Shown piece after piece: positions 33,000 through 44,050 of a DNA stretch of 64,000 nt (position 1 is the first letter of the stretch; the number at the start of each line of letters is the position of its first letter). The notes under the pieces were generated by a model. That model did not search any database. It was not told where the DNA came from and saw only the letters and a program-made list of their open reading frames with translations. The position numbers and the translations under genes are program-made. This stretch comes from Euborellia annulipes (taxonomy: Eukaryota > Arthropoda > Insecta > Dermaptera > Anisolabididae), in NCBI GenBank assembly GCA_023213315.1, contig JAKCPI010024911.1, positions 62,001 through 126,000 on the forward strand, written 5' to 3'.

Positions 33000-33286
33000 G
33001 GGAGCGTACAAGTATTATGTAACGCAATTTTTGCAGATTTTTGACCCCCCTCCCCATGTAACGCGCCGTAACATTTTTCTGGACCCCCCCCCTATACGTT
33101 ACGTAACGCTCAAGTGGCCATTTTTCATCTAAAAGTCACAATTATGTTGCGCAAAGTATCGGAAAGTCGCTAAAATACCAGTTACGTAACGCATTGTTCA
33201 ATCCCCCTCCCCCTTGTAACGCATGGTAACGTTTTACGAGACCCCCCTTCCCCCCAAATTGCGTTACGTAATACTTGTACGCTCCC
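33000..33286. mobile_element. Harbinger-like MITE with TAA duplication
   Basis: Terminal repeats GGGAGCGTACAAGTATTATG and complement GTACGCTCCC. TAA at 32997-32999 and 33287-33289. The interior repeats GTTACGTAACGC palindromes with C-rich blocks. Starting with GGG and a 3-bp TAA target fit PIF/Harbinger. Confidence 0.7.
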
Positions 33287-33900
33287 TAAGAGAAAGTAAT
33301 ACAAAGAACAAGTCTGGGAATAATTATCAATTTTTTTGAAAAGTTCACCAAAGATGGCTTTTATTTTCAAAGGTATGAATATAATTTTAAAATAAGCCCG
33401 AAAGAAATTTTTTTGCTTTGACGCCAGGCATCTCGACGCCTTTAGGATTATCCTTCACTCACACCTCTAAAGAAACGACGAAAGCGAAAACAAACAAAAA
33501 CGCCTTCTGTAATTATATCTTCTGGTATTTTTTTTGTTTTTGTTTTTTGTTTCTATTCAGCTACTATAAAAAACTTTATATTCTCAAAGGCAATATTAAA
33601 AAGACAAAAGTCTAAAAGAAAGAAATATAAAAAAAAACTTTATAATTGTTCTCCAGACTCGAAATTTGAAATGCTTTCTATTTAGAAAATTATTAAATAT
33701 AAAATATTTTTTTTTTTTTAATAAAATTAGATTTGTTTTAAATTTATGCCTGTATGCATCTGATAAGTATTCAGGCTTCATACCAAATGATTGAGCAAAA
33801 TCACTTACAATTGGACATAAGTACAAGGGCGCATTTGAAGTAAATAGGGATGGGGCTAAATGGCCTTAGATGCCGAGAAGGCCTTAAAAAAAAAAAAAAA
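33287..33900. other. Gene-free stretch ending in a SINE tail fragment
   Basis: Mostly AT-rich. At 33853-33890, TAAATGGCCTTAGATGCCGA plus an A run matches the SINE 3' tail. Confidence 0.45.
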
Positions 33901-33903
33901 GTA

Positions 33904-34140
33904 CAAGGGCGGATCCAGACGAGAATTTATTATGAAATTTCAAAAAAAAAGCTGGAGATTTTCGAGAAAAAAAAAACAGAGATTTCGTAGGTGTAAAGCC
34001 GGATGCGCCAGGGCGGTATCGAGGGGCACCAAAGGCTTGCTCTGCCTCGGACCCCCCTTAGATTCTGTACTTGTTTACCAGAATATATATACAAATCAAA
34101 TTTTTAAGTATTAATTTTTAAAATTTTATATTAAAAATAA
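33904..34140. repeat. Element D fragment, rearranged
   Basis: Left end CAAGGGCGGATCCAGACGAG at 33904 and D core CAGAATATATATACAAATCA near 34079; the part between is foreign (contains GGGGCACCAAAGGC). Confidence 0.45.
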
Positions 34141-34439
34141 AATTTAATTTCCAAGAAAAATATTTTTCTAAAAAATCTCGAGGTTTAATAATAAGATTTG
34201 TACCAAGAGCATTTTAAAGTTTGAAATCGTTAGATTTATTGTCATATTCACAGTAAAAAAAAAAAAACAAGTTATTTTTCAAACTACTTTTGAAACAAAT
34301 CTGACTGATGGTTCTGTTGTAGCTTTCGTAGTCTATTTAAAATAATAAATTTCACATGAAGATTGGGGACAACCTGGTGGATATTATTGAGAAGGAAAAA
34401 ATTGGAGATGATATTTAGGCCAATTTATTCGGATTATCT

Positions 34440-34515
34440 CCTCCCACTATATGTCAACGTTTCGGAGTTCAAACGATTCCTTTTTCAATAAAAATACATT
34501 TCTCAGATTACAATA
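34440..34515 (-). repeat. Single arm of an inverted-repeat-type element with hairpin-GAAACG motif
   Basis: Minus strand: ATTGAAAAAGGA, loop, TCCGAAACGTTGACATATAG. Closely resembles the CCGAAACGTTGACATG end of IR7 at 39.1 kb. The second arm is not seen nearby. Confidence 0.45.
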
Positions 34516-34689
34516 GTTTTTAATATAAATTGTTTAAGGATATTTTTGTATGGTGTAGGGCTACCATGCGGGGTTAAGAAACAAATTTGCCCTCAATCTT
34601 GTTATAAGAATTAATTTCACTATACCAGTATACTCAATGGAGCCAAACAAAGAATGATGCAGTGCACTAAAAATTAAATAATTCTTTGT

Positions 34690-35003
34690 CTGGCTCAGAG
34701 GCGTAACTACATTGATTGGCACCCCCCCCCCCCCACATGTACAGAAGGTGCCAGGGCGTACCGAGACAATGGGGGCCTGGGGCGTCTCTAGAGAGGGGGC
34801 CTATATATATTTTGTACCAGAATGAAGTTTTTCGGGGGTGGGGAGAGGGGCACGAACTCATTTTTAAATATCCCCCTCCTCCATTCATAAAAATATTTTT
34901 AAAATACCGTATATCTCTGAACCCCGAGGACCCCTTTTTCCCCCGGGCTCTCTCAAAGACAAATTTTCAATAAATTTTTTTTAAATCTAAATTTTACCGT
35001 TTT
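34690..35003. repeat. Dispersed repeat F, copy 2, with GGCGTAACTA end
   Basis: Begins AGAGGCGTAACTACATTG, has a C run at 34723-34735, then the F core as at 30.7 kb. Truncated at the right. Confidence 0.5.
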
Positions 35004-35068
35004 TGCCTGATGTTTATAAATTTTACATATGAATTTTAATACCTCTCTGATTCTTATGTACCATACCA

Positions 35069-35454
35069 TAGGCGGGAACGGGGGGGGCAAGGGTACATTG
35101 CCACCTGGCATCCTACAGGGGCCGGGGCAGGGGGGCAAAATTTCTTCTTTTATTTCATTTATTTTTAAAAATGATATATTTTTACTTTTGAAAAATAAAA
35201 TCTAAATTAAAAAAAAGAGTAAGAAATTCATTTTTTTTCCAAATTTTTTCCAAAAATTTTTGATAAAATCACTACCAAATTTTTTAAAATTTTAATTTTA
35301 TTAAAATTGTGATTTTATTTAAAATTTTTAAAGTTTTATAGTAGATTTGTTTTTGTTTTATACTATTTGAACATATTAAATTATTTTAATTTTCTAAAAA
35401 AAATTTTTTTGCCCCCCCCCCCCCCCTGATTCAAATTCGTTCCGGCGCCCCTGC
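35069..35454. mobile_element. GGGGCGGAACG-type small DNA element
   Basis: Left AGGCGGGAACGGGGGGG; right CGTTCCGGCGCCCCTGC with a C run before it, an AT-rich middle. Probably hAT-like. No exact duplication. A family-A hairpin piece follows at 35456-35523. Confidence 0.5.
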
Positions 35455-35523
35455 ATAATATGCACAACTTTCAATTTTCGAAGCTAACAGAAATTTGTGT
35501 GCTGTGCAACATCACACCAGATT

Positions 35524-36320
35524 TAAAAAAATGCCTTCATACTACGCGCCATCTCCCCCACTCCTTTTTGAATTCCCCCCTTTTCAAAGGAGAAAGGGAA
35601 GCCATCAGTCAGTTGGCTGCTGACGCCAGCACGCCAGGTTGGGGCGCCAATCATTTACTGCATATTCGCGTTTTTTATTAAAAGTTTTTTTTTATTTTGT
35701 GATTATTAGTGCTCATCAGTGTTTTAATAAGTGCTCTTGGATAATGGATTATTAATTTTAATGGTCGTCACCTTCCTTCGTCTTAATCGCACACTGCGGG
35801 GTCGACTCAGGATTATTATTAACGGTATTTATAATATTTAATTAGCCTCACTCTCTCTATTCTCTTGTAAAATTGTGTATCCTAAAATTTTCTACCATAT
35901 AAATTTGTATTTGATAAAAATTCTATTTCTTATTTTTTTATTATATAGATGTTCATATATCATTTTATCAATTCGTTATTAAAATAGATTTCCAAGAATA
36001 TACATTTTACTTGGAATCAAGGTATTCTTGGAACTTGATTGTCGCGTGCATAAGAGAATCAAATCATAGAACAAGCTTGTTCTTAGTTAGTTCGAACTCT
36101 CGCCGCTTGGTGGTGCCTCAATCTGAGATGAAATCAAAGATTTGTTTTTTTTTGTTTGGCGGTTATAATTGGATACAATTAATAGGTGATGATTAGATAT
36201 CTAATTTTCCTATTATTTTTCTACACCAAATTTTTTTCATTAAGATACCTTAATGCAGTGGTTTCCAAATTTTATGTTATCACGCCTCCCTTAAAAATTT
36301 TTAATCGTATAACGCCTCCC
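35524..36320. other. Gene-free stretch
   Basis: GC-richer at 35570-35660 (GGCTGCTGACGCCAGCACGC) and 36035-36130, otherwise AT-rich. No splice-bounded frame found. A family-A end fragment (36325-36418) follows. Confidence 0.4.
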
Positions 36321-36782
36321 CCCCTTTTTTACTTTCTCTTACCTATGTATATGTAATATATATATATATAGAGCAAGTATTGGATTCATGTCAAAAATTC
36401 GATGTCGAGATTTTGTTTGTTATTTCCGCCACTATATATTCAAATACATTTTTTACTTAATTTCAAAATGATATCATTTCTTTACAAAAAAAAAAAAAAA
36501 AATTTATTTTGACAACGTTTAATTAGGGATAACTAAAATAAATGGACCCTCTATATAAACACAGATATTCCTCCTACCTGCTTTTGTTTACTTTGAAAAT
36601 TGTATTATAATATGAGTTGTTGATTGTTTATATAATCCATAAACTAATACACAAACTTAAAACAATACTCTAAGCTAATTTATAAATAGAGAAGTAAACA
36701 ATTGTAACTGAAAATACTCATGACTCTCTAAATTTCATCATTTTTGCTTGTTAGAGACTAATTTTTTCTTTTTATGATATAA

Positions 36783-36948
36783 ACTCGCCCTCGGGCTTGG
36801 CGTAGTTGGTAGCGCGTCTGCCTTGTATCCCAAGGGTCGAGGGTTCGGATCTCAGGCAGTCCGATGATTTTATTTAAGCCATTTGGATACCAAATGATTT
36901 AAATAAGAATGTCTGGACCCCGTTATTTGAATATATATATTTGGGGTC
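36783..36948 (+). mobile_element. tRNA-derived SINE with intact A and B boxes
   Basis: Head GGCTTGGCGTAGTTGGTAGC (A box) and GGGTTCGGATCTCAGG (B box) are spaced as in a tRNA gene. Then CAGTCCGATGATTTTATT, the body TTGGATACCAAATGATTTAA and CTGGACCCC. The best-preserved promoter among the SINE copies here. An inverted SINE end abuts it at about 36943-36953 and continues after the insertion at 36954-37448. Confidence 0.8.
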
Positions 36949-36953
36949 CAGGT

Positions 36954-37448
36954 CAGTGGCGTAGCGAGGGGGGTCATCATGCCCCGGGCGCTACTCACAA
37001 AGGGGCGCCAAATGGTCCGCAAAACAATAAATTGCTGGATAACTTTTATTTTTTTATTTTTAATTGATTTCTGGAAAATATATTTTAAATTTGGTACAGT
37101 GAGCGCCACAATTAAGTCCACACCTGATAGCTTTAGCCTTAAGTATATGGTATAGTATATGATAAATAGTGAAATAATTTTAAATTTTAAAAAGTAAAAT
37201 AAAATCATCTGTACCAGATTTTACGTTTTACCTTTTCGGTCATTAAAATTATTTCACTTTACACCATATACTATACAATATATACTTAAGGCTAAAGCTA
37301 TCAAGTGGGGACTTAATTGTTGCGCTCACTGTACCAGCGTAATATAATAATTTTGTATATTTTACGTATAATATATGGTTTTTGAATGGGGGGGGGGGCG
37401 CTAAAAAATATTGTGCCCCGGGGGCGAGTTAAGCTCGCTACGCCACTG
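36954..37448. mobile_element. hAT-like element (CAGTGGCGTAGCGAG) with a nested MITE
   Basis: Terminal repeats CAGTGGCGTAGCGAGG and CTCGCTACGCCACTG. Flanks GTCCAGGT and GTCCAGGC (7 of 8 identical) interrupt a SINE sequence that normally reads GTCCAGGCATTC. It contains the MITE at 37097-37331. Confidence 0.7.
37097..37331. mobile_element. Palindromic TA-target MITE, family CAGTGAGCGCC
   Basis: CAGTGAGCGCCACAATTAAG to GTTGCGCTCACTG, flanked by TA. Related to, but distinct from, the CAGTGAGGG family: the arms read TAGCTTTAGCCTTAAGTATA. Confidence 0.8.
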
Positions 37449-37702
37449 GTCCAGGCATTCTTATTTGAGAAAAACCTTAAATTTATAGGAGAGTACTATG
37501 ATTGTGATGATTAGTGCAAAATTTCAACAATCGGATAACGCAGGCAACGGTTATGAACGGAAAGGAAAAGCAGAAACTTTAATCGGCAAAAATGCTCTAA
37601 ATTATTGATTTTATTACTATGTCCTCCTACTGAAATTTATTGTTTTCAATTAATTAATGATGATATTAACAAACATAGAACAATCTGCATTGCTCCTCAT
37701 AT

Positions 37703-38366
37703 ACCGGGTGTCCCAGGTTTCACGCACCCCATTGTTGGGATTGAAAGAGAAAAATATTCTGAGCCCAAAAATTCATGTTTGGAATTTTTTGATTAAGTAG
37801 TTAATTAGTAATTAATTAATAAAAGTGACCAATCAGGAGTGCGCTACAGAAGAATAGAAAATAAGTGGGATAGTAGTAGATACGTAAATGACAGAGAATA
37901 AACTTCTCTATCATTTATTTTGAGTTTTTTATTTTTTTATTTCAATAATAATTTAATTTTTAATTTTAATAATTAACCAAAAGAATTCGTCTGAAGCTTT
38001 CTTGTCATTAATCCTAAGTCTTTAATTGTTGTATTTCAAAAATTATTATTATTATTTCATTCATTAACCAAAACAATTCAGCTGAAACTTCTCTGTCATT
38101 TATTTTGAGATTATTATTTTTGTACTTCAATAATAATAATTATTATTTTATTAATTAACCAAAACAATTTACGTGAAGCTTCTCTGTCATTTATCTACTA
38201 CTATCCCACTTATTTTCTATTCTTCTGTAGCGCGCTCCTGATTGGTCACTTTTATTAATTAATTACTAATTAACTACTTAATCAAAAAATTCCAAACATG
38301 GATTTTGGGGCTCAGAAAATTTTTCTCTTTCGATCCCAACAATGGGGTGCATGACACCTGGGAAAT
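37703..38366. mobile_element. Inverted-repeat element with three internal tandem repeats
   Basis: Arms of about 180 bp share CACCCCATTGTTGGGAT, GACCAATCAGGAG and AATAGAAAATAAGTGGGATA. The centre (about 37890-38195) has three units of about 125 bp marked by TTAACCAAAACAATTC and CTTCTCTGTCATTTAT. Termini near CCGGGTGTCCCAGG. No protein. Confidence 0.65.
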
Positions 38367-38371
38367 ATATA

Positions 38372-39070
38372 TCTTAAATATCTGATATTTTTCAATTTGT
38401 TTATCTTTTCGTTGAATTATTTGCTCACTTGTAACAAAATAAAGGATCATGTTAGAGGGATTCAATTTATTAGAGAAGAGAGAGAGAGAGAGGGAATCAA
38501 CAAAATATTAATTGTGTATAATCTGTAGAGGAAGTTTGTATTGGGAGGTTTGGGCGAAGTTGGCCCCACGACTTCCGTTTCCTGCTACTATCGGCAAGAC
38601 GTCACCTTGCGCTGCTAATTGGCGCGGAAACCACAGCGCAGAATAGAGTAAAGAGGGTTAGGGATAAACAAGTTGGTGCGAAATCGGCACAAATGAAGGA
38701 AGGCCCAAACCAACGGACAGCCAAACAGCATCATTCGTGAATCATGTCACTTCCTCTTGAATGGTTGATTGCTGCTTGCAACTCGCAGCTGACACCTTCT
38801 CTTAATATACCCTCTCCCCTTGTCTTAGACCAGTGAAGCAACTAGGATTTGCTCCTGGGAGGGGAAGTTTGTGAAGCAGGGAGACAAAACTTTACAAAAT
38901 ATATAGGATCCAAAAATATTTCTTAACCCTTTCAATTAAATTGAAACATTTAAAAATATAATGCATATAATGACTTTGATTTTTGAATATTAGAAAAGTT
39001 ATATACATGGGCATAGCCAGACATCTTGTTGAGGTAATCAGAAAGAGAGGGTGTAGGCCGTCTAATTTAC
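38372..39070. other. Stretch with a GC-richer unique island
   Basis: 38540-38780 is clearly less AT-rich (GGCGAAGTTGGCCCCACG, TTGGCGCGGAAACC) and matches no other part of the window. It could be host exon or promoter DNA, but no splice sites or long conserved frame support a gene. Confidence 0.35.
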
Positions 39071-39604
39071 AGGAAGGTGAAGAAAATAGACTTTATTCGG
39101 CCCAAAATTATTTATTTCCCATGTCAACGTTTCGGGGACTATACGTCACCCATCCTCAGGATCTTAAAATACAATATAACAACAAAACCCTTTACAAATT
39201 TAGACAAACTTAAAAAACAAGATATCAAAGAAAGAGAGGAAAAGCACACTTACAAAGGTCATAAAGAATCTTTCGTGCCTCCTGCACTCGTGAAACAGAT
39301 ACAACAATTATTTTGTACAATTGTTGTAATTGTTGTATCTGTTTCATTATTTTGTACAATTGTTGTAATTGTTGTATCTGTTTCACGAGTGCAGGAGGCA
39401 CGAAAGATTCTTTATGACCTTTGTAAGTGTGCTTTTCCTCACTTTCTTTGATATCTTGTTTTTTAAGTTTGTCTAAATTTGTAAAGGGTTTTGTTGTTAT
39501 ATTGTATTTTAAGGTCCTGAGGATGGGTGACGTATAGTCCCCGAAACATTGGCATGGTAAATAAATATTTTTGGGCCGAATAAAGTCTATTTTCTTCACC
39601 TTCC
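39071..39604. mobile_element. Inverted-repeat element (IR7), near-perfect palindrome
   Basis: Two arms of about 260 bp meet around 39338, sharing GAAACAGATACAACAATT, AGAATCTTTCGTGCCTCCTG and GAAGAAAATAGACTTTATTC. Because of the symmetry, almost the same 124-codon frame appears on both strands; it is not a gene. The motif CTGAGGA-T-GGGTGAC-loop-GTCCCC-GAAAC is at 39517-39547 (plus) and mirrored at 39129-39159. No clear target duplication. Confidence 0.75.
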
Positions 39605-39649
39605 AATATATAGATAGATTATTAAAGATTAAATAACAAATAAAATAAA

Positions 39650-39988
39650 ATTACATCTTAAATTCTAATATATCGGCGGAAACTAAATATATGTCGACAT
39701 AAAAAATCTGGTGTGCCAAGCACAGAACACAAATTTCGATTACCGAAGATAAGAGAAAGTTGTGTGCTGTGCGACTAGTCACACCAGATTTTTTTAGTTT
39801 TTGTTTTTAGTATGCGAGTCTCATCCCATCTTCCCAAACTCAAAAAATTGTATTAAACCCCCCCCCCCCCCGCCCTAACGTAATATCTGGACGACCCCTT
39901 TTTGTTCTTGAGATATTTTGTTTGCCGACAGACAGACCAAAAACCACTTTTTTGGAATCAGGGGACCACAAAGTAAGAGAAAGTAAAA
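39650..39988. repeat. Family-A fragments
   Basis: Minus-strand hairpin end (39650-39797) with AAATCTGGTGTGCCAAGCAC and its mirror, then a C run, then a plus-strand piece from TTGTTCTTGAGATATTTTG to AAGTAAGAGAAAGTAAAAAT (39899-39988). Confidence 0.65.
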
Positions 39989-40834
39989 ATGAATTTTTCT
40001 AAAACTTTGTTCAAAGTCTTTTTCGGCATCTGAGGCCATTAATTTCCATTGATTTAAAAAATGAAGTTAAGAGGAGGAGTCGAGGATTAGTTGCATGTAT
40101 AAGTGTTTGTCTTTCTTACATTATTTGTCCCCTTTGTTGTTGTTTACATTGTGTCAAAGAGTAGGAGTCAATCCGTTGACAAAGACGGGGTCCATTTTAC
40201 AGCCTCCTCGTCCCCCATCCCATGTCTTGTTCTTCGTCTATAAATGATCCATGGAAATGTCCCTGGCAATAAAGACTCCGGAGGCATAAATCCGAACCCG
40301 GGGCTTTATTATCAACCCCTCTTCACCAGCCTGTCTTCCTTCGGGCACTATTTTAGTTTGTAATTCCATCGGGATAACTCCAAGAGAGGGGAATTTATAA
40401 TCATATAAGGGAGAAGAAGGGGAGAGCGAATTAATTCAACATTGTAATTTTTAGGTGTCATAAAATATAATTTATTGTTGATGATAAAATACACAATTAA
40501 TTTTTATTAAGTGTAATATTTATCATAAATAACTTCAGAAACACATTGTTAAGTTGCAATAATAATCGATAAAGATCTCTGGGAAACAAAGAGAAATAAA
40601 TGGGTGATGTAGGCATTGGGAGGATTTCATACAATTAGTATATTATTTGTGAACGAACAAATAATTACAAGATACAATAATACCTTACATAGACCGGATT
40701 CAAGAATTTTTTTAATTCCTCTTCATATTCTACTTACATAAGATAACTTCGTTTTATTTAGGCAGTGGCAAAGCCAGGACCTTGGAGGTGCAAGGAAAGA
40801 GATATTTTTGTTTAATATCAAAATTTTTTAATGC
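39989..40834. other. Gene-free stretch
   Basis: A SINE tail fragment on the minus strand (TTTTTCGGCATCTGAGGCCA) lies at 40019-40038. 40130-40400 is GC-richer with no gene signal. Confidence 0.4.
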
Positions 40835-40842
40835 ATGCTCAT

Positions 40843-43193
40843 TAGGGTGTCCCTTATTTTTCAAAGTATTTATTTTGGAACGCATAGGGCCTAGTTTTTT
40901 TCATTTGCCCCTAAAATACTCACAAATAAAATTTTAGCATATTTGGGGCACTGCAACCCGTGCCGACTAGCTCCGAAACATGGCCATATAAGCTGTGCGG
41001 ATAGAGTTGCGCGCCCTCGCTCTATTTGTCAGTTGTATTCTGTTTGTTTGGTAATTCAGCAATTTTTTATTAAACATAAGGTAATATTTCCAAATGTTTC
41101 GGAGGCTTATTGACACTCCTTCTTCAGTGGATTTATAATATAGCGAAAAAGAGGGACATTCGTGAGAAGAGAGTGGTGAGTTAAAAAGAATGTTTCAAAA
41201 ATAATTTTTTATGTCTCATGATGTCTTGCTGTCGTCGCCAAAATATCGCTTTTAATGAAATATAGAAAGAACTAGCGACGATAGGGTTGCCTTCGGCAAA
41301 CTAACCTCCGCTAGGCCCTGACGGGCGGCGTCTCGGGATATGACTAATAGGGTGGAGCGAAATTTTTTTTTTTTTTTTTTTCGAATTTCAAAACGGGCTA
41401 CCCTGGAAAAGTTGTTCCATAATGTGACTATTTACCCCCTATTTTTATTTCTTAATACGAGCATATCTTGAGGTGCCCCAAGAGACTCAAAGTTTAAAAA
41501 AAAAATAATTATGATCTTCCACTATTAAATATAAATATTAGTGCCAAAATACTTAATTAGTGTTGATTTATAATTAATAAATAACTTGGAACCAATAACC
41601 GAGTGTTTTATTTTCATATTTTAATTTTCAAAATATTTCAACTAGAGCCTACGGTAGAAACTTTATCCATAATACAGGTTTAGGATCCAAATTTCAAAAA
41701 ACCCTGAAAACCTTTTCGAGATATTTATTTAAAGAAACTTTTAGCGAAGAGAGCTAATTGATATCTCATATATACCGAAGGAATTAATTTGATATCTCAT
41801 CTCGTTTAAACGTAATTAAAGAAAGTCAAAAAATTAATTAAAAAATCCATTTTTTTCCAAAATGGCGATTTTGGGCCCTTAAGCCCTGAATTTCAAAAAA
41901 CCCCTCAAGGGCTTTTGAGGTGTTCATTTAAGGAAGAATGTACCGAAGGAATTAATTTGATATCTCATCTCGTTTAAACGTAATTAAAGAAAGTCAAAAA
42001 ATTAATTAAAAAAATGCATTTTTTTCTAAAATGGTGATTTTAGGCCCTTAAGGTCCGAATTTCAAAAAACCCCTCAAGGGCTTTTGAGGTGTTCATTTAA
42101 GGAAGAATGTACCGAAGGAATTAATTTGATATCTCATCTCGTTTAAACGTAATTAAAGAAAGTCAAAAAATTAATTAAAAAAATGCATTTTTTTCCAAAA
42201 TGGCGATTTTGGGCCCTTAAGGTCCTGAATTTCAAAAAACCCCTCAAGGGCTTTTGAGGTGTTCATTTAAGGAAGAATGTACCGAAGGAATTAATTTGAT
42301 ATCTCATCTCGTTTAAACGTATTTAAAGAAAGTCAAAAAATTAATTAAAAAAATGCATTTTTTTCTAAAATGGTGATTTTAGGCCCTTAAGGTCCGAATT
42401 TCAAAAAACCCCTCAAGGGCTTTTGAGGTGTTCATTTAAGGAAGAATGTACCGAAGGAATTAATTTGATATCTCATCTCGTTTAAACGTATTTAAAGAAA
42501 GTCAAAAAATTAATTAAAAAAATGCATTTTTTTCTAAAATGGTGATTTTAGGCCCTTAAGGTCCGAATTTCAAAAAACCCCTCAAGGGCTTTTGAGGTGT
42601 TCATTTAAGGAAGATTGTACCGAAGGAATTAATTTGATATCTCATCTCGTTTAAACGTATTTAAAGAAAGTCAAAAATTTAATTAAAAAAATGCATTTTT
42701 TTCTAAAATGGTGATTTTAGGCCCTTAAGGTCCGAATTTCAAAAAGCCCCTCAAGGGCTTTTGAGGTTTTCATTTAAGGAAGAATGTACCGAAGGAATTA
42801 ATTTGATATCTCATCTCGTTTAAACGTAATTAAAGAAAGTCAAAAAATTAATTAAAAAAATCCATTTTTTTCCAAAATGGCGATTTTGGGGCCTTAAGCC
42901 CTGAATTTCAAAAAACCCCTAGAAGGCTTTCGAAGTATTCATTTAAGGAAGAATTTGTTTTTACTTAATTGTCTACCTAATACTTACTTAATTGCGATAA
43001 TCTAGGTATATATCAAGAGATACTCAAAAACGACTATTTTCAAAAACTTTGCGGGCAGGTCGGCACGGGTTAACGTCAACGTAGGTGAATAAAATTTCAT
43101 ATATAAGTAAGGCTTAGTAGCTTGAAAAAAATTAGAGGGTATGCGTTCCGGTATTTAAAAAAAAAATTTTTTGCCCATATAAGGGACACCCTA
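40843..43193 (+). mobile_element. hAT-like non-autonomous element, copy 3, with perfect 8-bp duplication
   Basis: Termini TAGGGTGTCCCTTATTTTTC and TAAGGGACACCCTA. ATGCTCAT at 40835-40842 and 43194-43201; the T at position 2 and A at position 7 fit the hAT target preference. It has about seven tandem units of roughly 169 bp (41770-42950), each with ACCGAAGGAATTAATTTGAT and CCCTCAAGGGCTTTTGAGG. No transposase. This copy defines the boundaries used for copies 1 and 2. Confidence 0.85.
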
Positions 43194-43201
43194 ATGCTCA
43201 T

Positions 43202-43465
43202 CAAGGGCGGGGAGGGGGTAAAGTGGTAATTACCCCCCCCCCCCCGAGATTTGAAAAAAAATACTTTTTTTTCGAAAAAAAAATGTATTTTTAATGTAAA
43301 ATTTTAAAAATTAATACTTAAAAATTTGATTTGTATTTATATTCTGGCAAACAAGTACAGAATGCGCCTTTAAATTACCGAAATTAAGAAAAAATTGTGT
43401 GCTGTGCGACGAATCACACCAGATTACCCCCCCCCCCCCCAGAAACACCTCTGGATCTGCCCTTG
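43202..43465. mobile_element. Element D, short copy, next to hAT copy 3
   Basis: CAAGGGCGGGGAGGGGG to CTCTGGATCTGCCCTTG. ATGCTCAT flanks it at 43194-43201 and 43466-43473, the left one shared with hAT copy 3. The core is on the minus strand relative to 28.9 kb. A decayed CAGTGAGGG-type MITE remnant follows at about 43474-43562. Confidence 0.75.
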
Positions 43466-43619
43466 ATGCTCATAAAATTTATCAATAAAGATTTCCATCA
43501 TAAAAACTGAAATAATCACACTTAAAAAAAAACTGTTGACTTTAACATTGTCACTCTCTCTACATAAACTCCATAATCACAGCCAAAAAATTTTTTAGAG
43601 AGAGGCTTTTTGATTATTC

Positions 43620-44050
43620 AGGTGATTACCCCCCCCCCCCCCTTCGACAAAAAAAAAAAAAATTATTAATATTAAATTTAAAAAAATATAAATTATTTTA
43701 AAATAATTTTTAAGTGGTGTTGCGCCCGAGGGGGTGGGGGGGGGGGGGCGGCCCCCTTCTTTTTTCCCCCCGGGCTCGGGTCCCCCCCCGTGGGATGATT
43801 TTATTTTTTTATTTAGTTTTTTTAATAACTAACTAAATAAAAAAAAACCCCACCAACAACCTATATATAAAATATAATTATTAAAATTATAATAAAAGGT
43901 CTCTGTTGCCGAGAGAGGGGGGGAGGGGGTGTGGTGGGGGGGGGTGGGGGGGGAAAGGGTGAAAATGGTGTTTTTTTTTTTTAAAAAAAAAAAAAAAAGT
44001 TGCTGATTATTTTCATGTTCTAGGACCCAATCGTGACCAAATCTCGAAAA
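43620..44050. repeat. Homopolymer-rich low-complexity region
   Basis: Alternating G, C, T and A runs, e.g. GAGGGGGTGTGGTGGGGGG near 43924. Possibly a decayed G/C-rich element; base calls in such runs may be unreliable. Confidence 0.55.

Noticed and set aside
39077..39599. Two near-identical 124-codon frames on opposite strands
   Set aside because: They are mirror images created by the IR7 palindrome, not genes.
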